35,136 nucleotides of DNA from Parachlorella kessleri. Its lineage: Eukaryota > Chlorophyta > Trebouxiophyceae > Chlorellales > Chlorellaceae. Made by a program: the position numbers and the translations under genes. Location: NCBI GenBank assembly GCA_001598975.1, contig BBXU01000631.1:1-35136 (forward strand), read 5' to 3'. The notes under the pieces are model-generated. The model was given only the letters and a program-made list of their open reading frames with translations. It had not been told where the DNA came from and made no database searches. This document shows, piece by piece, positions 31,601 to 35,136 of the stretch (the stretch's first letter is position 1; each line of letters begins with the position of its first letter).

Positions 31601-34600
31601 TGCAAGGGGTGATGCAATGGATGACTGACCACAAACTGGGCCACAGCTCAAGCAGGCGTGTATGCTCAGCTGGTCTTCGCCTAGCTTTTCATGAGCCGCC
31701 CTTGGAGGATGTAGCAGGTGGCAAGTTCTGCTTGCTTTGTGATGTACTAAGCAACAAATAGTACTGCAGCAACTAAGTAAGCAAGGCAATTTGCAACAGT
31801 TCACTTTTTGTAACTCTATCGCCAGGCGAGCACCTTTCAGCAGAGGCCGCGCCTTCTGCATGGGCAACGTCAACAGTCCAAAGGACTGCAGCCTTAGAAG
31901 TAGCAGCAGCAAAAACTTCAGCTAGACACTCTGGCTCTGCCTAGAGCCGAGCCCAAGTCACGCTGGGTCACCCGTGCCCCAGCAAGTGTCAGAACCACCC
32001 AAGTGACCTCCTGGAGTAACCACCTCCAGCCACCAATGCCCAGCACCCACCTCTGGTCTTCATTACTCCCGCCAGGTGCAGGGTGAGCCTGCACTAGTGC
32101 TGGCTTCAAAAATACCACCCTGAATCGACTAAAGGATGACATAATCCATCGCCCACCCACCTCCATGGCCTTGACCACCAGCGCCAGGTCTGGGTGAGCC
32201 TGCACTGGTGCTGGCTGTAGGTTACAACCCAGCATCGACTAAAGAATGACATAACCCACCGCCCACCGACCTCCATGGCCTTGACCACCAGCGCGAGGTC
32301 TGACATGAGCATGCACTGGTGCTGGCAATACCACTCTGTATCGACTAAAGGATGACATAATCCATCGCCCACCCACCTCCATGGCCTAGACCACCAGCGC
32401 CAGGTCTGGGGTGAGCCTGCACTGGTGCTGGCTGTAGGTTACAACCCAGCATCGACTAAAGCATGACATAACCCATCGCCCACCCACCTCCATGGCCTTG
32501 ACCACCAGCGCGAGGTCTGACATGAGCATGCACTGGTGCTGGCAATACCACCCTGCATCTACTAAAGGATCCACCGCCGACCCACCTCCATGGCCTTGAC
32601 CACTAGAGCCAGGTCTGGTGTAAGCATGCGCACGCGGTTGAAGGAGGCGACTACATGGCAGGGGATCCACCCCTCGCCGTTCATCTTCGACCGCAGGAAC
32701 ACATCGCGCACCAGGTTGCCCACCGAGAAATAGTAGTCGATCTGGTTGCGCACCGCCTCCTGCAAGAAAGCAAGCAAGCAGGCAGGGAGTGGTTCGGACA
32801 CTGGTTTGTCAAGCTGCCCACTGAGAAGTAGTGGTCGATCTGGCCCAGACCGCCTCCTGCAAGCTAGCACAGGCGACGTTTGGATTGCTTGTAAGCAAAC
32901 TGGTGCGCACATCGGCTGATCAGCACATCAGCTCCCACTGTGGACTTTGCACCTCAAACTGATGAAGTGTGGCTCCCTGCACGGGGAAGGGGAGCAACAA
33001 CTGCTATGGAATATGCAGACCGCCATGCTGTAGGATCTGAAATCAAATGCACACCAGAATGGGGCCTGTCACCCTTCACTCACTTGCAGCGTGGCAACTT
33101 GCGTGGTCCCAGCCATACCATCAGAGGAAGCTGTGGATGCCAACCTTCCCAACAGCCTTTCCACAGTTTCAAACCTCTCACTCACTTGCAGCTTGGCAAC
33201 TGGCGTGGTCCCGGCCATGCCAACCATCGATGGTGACACCCCATATGCCGCAGGCGGGTAAAAGATGGGTGGCATGCCATAGATGCCATAGCCAGCAAAG
33301 CCTGACGCCTCACTGCCCCCCGCTCCCCGCGTGCTGCTGCTGCCGCGGCTGTAGCTGCTGCCGGCGGTGCTGCCGCCGCCGCGGCCGCCGCCGCGGGAGC
33401 GACTGCGGCCCTCTGACCTATACCCTACAGCAGGGTGGTGAGCGGCATGCATAACAGGTAAGGAGCAGGTCTCTGCAGGCTGCGTGCATATCTTCCAGGT
33501 GCGCCGGTATATCCCCGATTCCTTGCGTCTATGACCCAGGTGTGTAAAGTTATCTGCGGCCTCAACAAAGCAGGCTCACTCACCGACTGCAACCCACAAA
33601 ACGCCCACTACCAGTGTAGCCAGGGCAGAACCTTGGCTGCCTGCCTACCGGCCTTGCAAGGCAATAGGTCGCATGCTAGGGAGCACCGTGCGCAATGGAT
33701 AGCTTTACACATCACCTAAGAGACGTACCTGGAACTCAGCAGTCATACACTTCACAACATCCAGTGCTCGAAGCTCTTGCAAACCAAGCTGCCTCTTCAC
33801 AGGGTGCCCACCGTGGCCCCATACAGGAATGCACCCCAGCACATCATCACACCTGACAACGAGTTGGCGCCAGAGTCTCTGTGCTCATATGCCGCAGAGC
33901 CGCCTCCTCGCGAGCGGCCGCCGCCGCGGCCGCTTGCCCCTCGGCCACGACTCGAACCGCCCCTCTCACCGCCCCTCTCCGAAGAAGGCTTGGCAGGGAC
34001 TGCTTCGCGGCCATGGCTGGGTTCTGCACGCTCCGCTGAGGCGCCCTCAGCGACGTCGCCGCCCAAACCACGACCCTCCTCCTTACTGTGGGAGCGGGCA
34101 GTTGCCTGCTGCTGAGCTGGCTCAGCGTCAGCGCTGGCACTGCCCTTGGGGGCCTTGCTAGCCACCTCCTCACCCGGTGCCCCCTGTGCTACGACACTGC
34201 CGCTGCCAGCCGCAATGGCCGCCACAGCGCCCCCCTCTTTCCTGGGCTGATTGTGGCTGTCTGAGGACCGGGTAGACCCGCCACCGCCGCCGCCGCCGCT
34301 AGGCCGGCGGTCCTTCTTTGCTGCGGCAGAGAGGCTGTCTGAGAGAGACGAAAACGGAAGGGCGCGACCGTGGCGGTCCCGTCGCTGCCTGCCGGCGCCC
34401 TCGCTGCGTTCTGCACGCATTGGCCTTTCGCGCCCTTCCCGGTCCGGCGGCGGCGGGGGCGCCACCACGCCCGACTGCTGCTGCTGCTGCCGCTGCTTTT
34501 TCTTTGGGAGCGGCTGCTTAGATTCCCCTAGCGCTGGCCAGGTGTGTGTTGGGACTGTTGTGGTGGTGCTGGCGGGGGCGCCGCTTGTGGGCTGCAGCAG

Positions 34601-34931
34601 GAAGGCAAGTGAGCGGTACGCTTGCAACCACTACTGCTACAACACCAGTGCTTGACTAGAGCAAAATCAGGCCGCTGCGCACAAGCATGCAGCGACCACA
34701 ACAACAACACAACACTTCCACAATAGAAGAACCCAGGCAAGCCTTCACTGGCGGACATGGTGCCGCCGAGCCAGGCAGTGCACCCTGGCACAAGAGGTTG
34801 CACGGCCAACTGCCCCAGTGCCCTACCATGAAGTGCATGTACCAAGCACCGACTACACCGGTAATCAGCTGGGGGATGCCACCTACCAGCTTCCAGGCTT
34901 GCTTCACAGGCTTTGAAGGATGCTGCGGTGC
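25696..34931 (-). CDS. LARP1: LARP1-type La-related RNA-binding protein (extreme 5' end unresolved)
   Basis: Fifteen minus-strand exons join in phase: 34931-34887, 34591-33853, 33424-33186, 32759-32586, 31505-30750, 30464-30357, 30050-29937, 29640-29457, 29157-29013, 28607-28505, 27928-27816, 27447-27318, 27047-26946, 26465-26367, 25968-25696 (1,107 residues). In order: [15 protein letters not shown] and THTWPALGE (plant LARP1 N-terminus); Gly/Arg/Ser-rich disorder; La motif ([20 protein letters not shown] ... [14 protein letters not shown], then [16 protein letters not shown]); a long Ala/Glu region; [25 protein letters not shown]; and DM15 repeats [68 protein letters not shown]1 binds mRNA 5' ends (DM15: cap and TOP motifs) downstream of TOR and affects translation and mRNA decay. 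The intron after 26367 starts with GC, not GT. A 27-base ATG exon at 35042-35016 (MVVVHSVTG) fits in phase but is unproven. Confidence 0.92.
28359..28526. repeat. Duplicated 5' splice-site segment, LARP1 DM15 exon
   Basis: The exon end at 28505 and its donor (TGTAGGCAGCG(C/T)GCGTACC on the plus strand) recur 96 bp away in the intron (28359-28430 versus 28455-28526). The intron part (TACACCGTG ... GCATC) matches too. Confidence 0.8.
28577..28709. repeat. Duplicated 3' splice-site segment, same LARP1 exon
   Basis: The other edge of the same exon, TTGGGGATGGGCAGAGAGCT plus GCAG, recurs about 93 bp away (28577-28616 versus 28670-28709), copying CTGCAG and the codons for LPIPK. Confidence 0.8.
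29217..29276. repeat. Diverged copy of a LARP1 exon start
   Basis: This intron stretch resembles, with gaps, the beginning of the exon ending at 29157 (shared ATGGGAGT(C/T)GGG and CGGCC...GAGGGA). It is weaker than the other cases. Confidence 0.4.
29369..29431 (+). repeat. Dispersed repeat, copy 3 (LARP1 intron)
   Basis: It runs from ATGGGTGGCAGGTAGTGCGA to GACAGGGCTGGATGCAG and matches the copy at 9625, almost 20 kb away. Confidence 0.65.
31476..31631. repeat. Duplicated 3' splice-site segment, LARP1 acidic exon
   Basis: 31476-31537 and 31570-31631 (94 bp apart) are near-identical for 62 bp: GTCCTCGCTGAGCTCTACCA, then AGTCCTGCA, GGGGTGATG and GGATGACT. The copy carries a second acceptor and ten codons [10 protein letters not shown], followed by a donor-like GTAGAA. 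Reading through from it to the normal exon hits a stop. Confidence 0.85.
32051..32595. repeat. Tandem array grown from the end of the La-motif exon
   Basis: Anchors (CTCCATGGCC or variant) at 32586 (the true exon edge), 32488, 32377, 32271, 32161 and 32051 are spaced 98-111 bp. Each inner unit repeats the last exon codons ([10 protein letters not shown]), the donor GTGGGT and about 60 bp of intron. Two types alternate (GTAGGTTACAACCCAGC versus GCAATACCAC), giving a 216-217 bp dimer. The copy at 32051 is degenerate. Confidence 0.9.
32715..32863. repeat. Duplicated start of the La-motif exon
   Basis: GTTGCCCACCGAGAAATAGT (exon) recurs as GCTGCCCACTGAGAAGTAGT from 32813, about 98 bp away, through to CGCCTCCTGCAAG with the acceptor. 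One base is missing in the copy, so it is frameshifted. Confidence 0.8.
33079..33228. repeat. Duplicated 5' splice-site segment giving LARP1 a second in-frame donor
   Basis: The exon end 33181-33228 and 33079-33122 share CTCACTTGCAGC(T/G)TGGCAAC and the following bases, 102 bp apart. Both carry CAA|GTGAGT. The frame stays open between them, so using the second donor (exon to 33084) adds 34 residues and keeps the frame to the La-motif exon. Confidence 0.85.
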
Positions 34932-35136
34932 CTGCACACACCAGCCAGGCTGTCGTCAAGCGACCTATCTATCGAGTGTGATTTCCCTGCTAGCACTTCA
35001 GGGTGCCGTGCCTACCCCAGTTACACTGTGCACAACCACCATGTGCCGCTATCTAGCACCATTGCGCCTGGACCACCGCGCCATCTTGGCTTCTAAATCA
35101 AATACATTAAGCAACTCGGGTCTACAAGTTCTTGAT
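34932..35136 (-). other. Right edge: probable LARP1 5' end
   Basis: The acceptor at 34932 shows that another LARP1 exon lies further right. Candidates are a 27-base exon at 35016-35042 (ATG, donor GTAGGC, phase 0) or an exon beyond the window. No other gene is seen. Confidence 0.35.

Noticed and set aside
34656..34937. Continuous minus-strand frame beginning with APQHPSKP and going on for 90 codons
   Set aside because: Only the first 15 codons match LARP1; after the GTAGGT donor at 34886 the sequence is intron, and joining to 34591 restores the family motif.

Overview
The window looks like nuclear DNA of a green alga, most likely a trebouxiophyte. It is moderately GC-rich. Genes are split into many short exons by 60-450 bp GT-AG introns whose phases can be matched exactly. 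TGTAA, the green-algal poly(A) signal, lies downstream of several stop codons, and the proteins include a plastid-type MutS2 and a plant-type LARP1. No rRNA, tRNA, CRISPR array or autonomous transposon was recognised. All gene models were built by hand from reading frames, splice sites, intron phases and family motifs.

Layout. (1) 583-9095 (+): 3' two thirds of a MutS2-type mismatch-repair ATPase; its start lies left of the usable exons. One intron, 4361-8314, contains a complete seven-exon gene on the same strand (4942-7527), encoding a type II membrane protein that resembles glycan-assembly enzymes. (2) 10423-11419 (-): 3' part of an uncharacterised CxxC zinc-ribbon-like protein. (3) 12540-13995 (-): complete four-exon gene for a 233-residue Cys-rich protein of unknown function. 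(4) 14732-16610 (-): a family 90 (CAP10-like) glycosyltransferase with an unresolved N-terminus. (5) 17802-19754 (+): a secreted single-domain fasciclin-like protein, divergent from gene 4. (6) 20588-24478 (-): a 748-residue Ala/Gln-rich amphipathic-repeat protein with a likely plastid transit peptide and one membrane segment. (7) 25696-34931 (-): a LARP1-type RNA-binding protein (La motif plus C-terminal DM15 repeats), 15 exons found, the extreme N-terminus unresolved.

Three of the genes (nested gene, GT90, fasciclin-like) fit wall or glycoprotein assembly; the others are housekeeping or unknown. I see no operon-like logic.

Most striking observation: short segments spanning exon-intron boundaries have been copied locally, about 80-110 bp away, into the neighbouring intron or 3' UTR. 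This occurs in MutS2, the fasciclin-like gene, the Ala-rich gene and at least six times in LARP1, where one such segment has grown into a tandem array. One copy gives LARP1 a second, in-frame 5' splice site 102 bp from the first. The second main observation is the same-strand gene inside the MutS2 intron.
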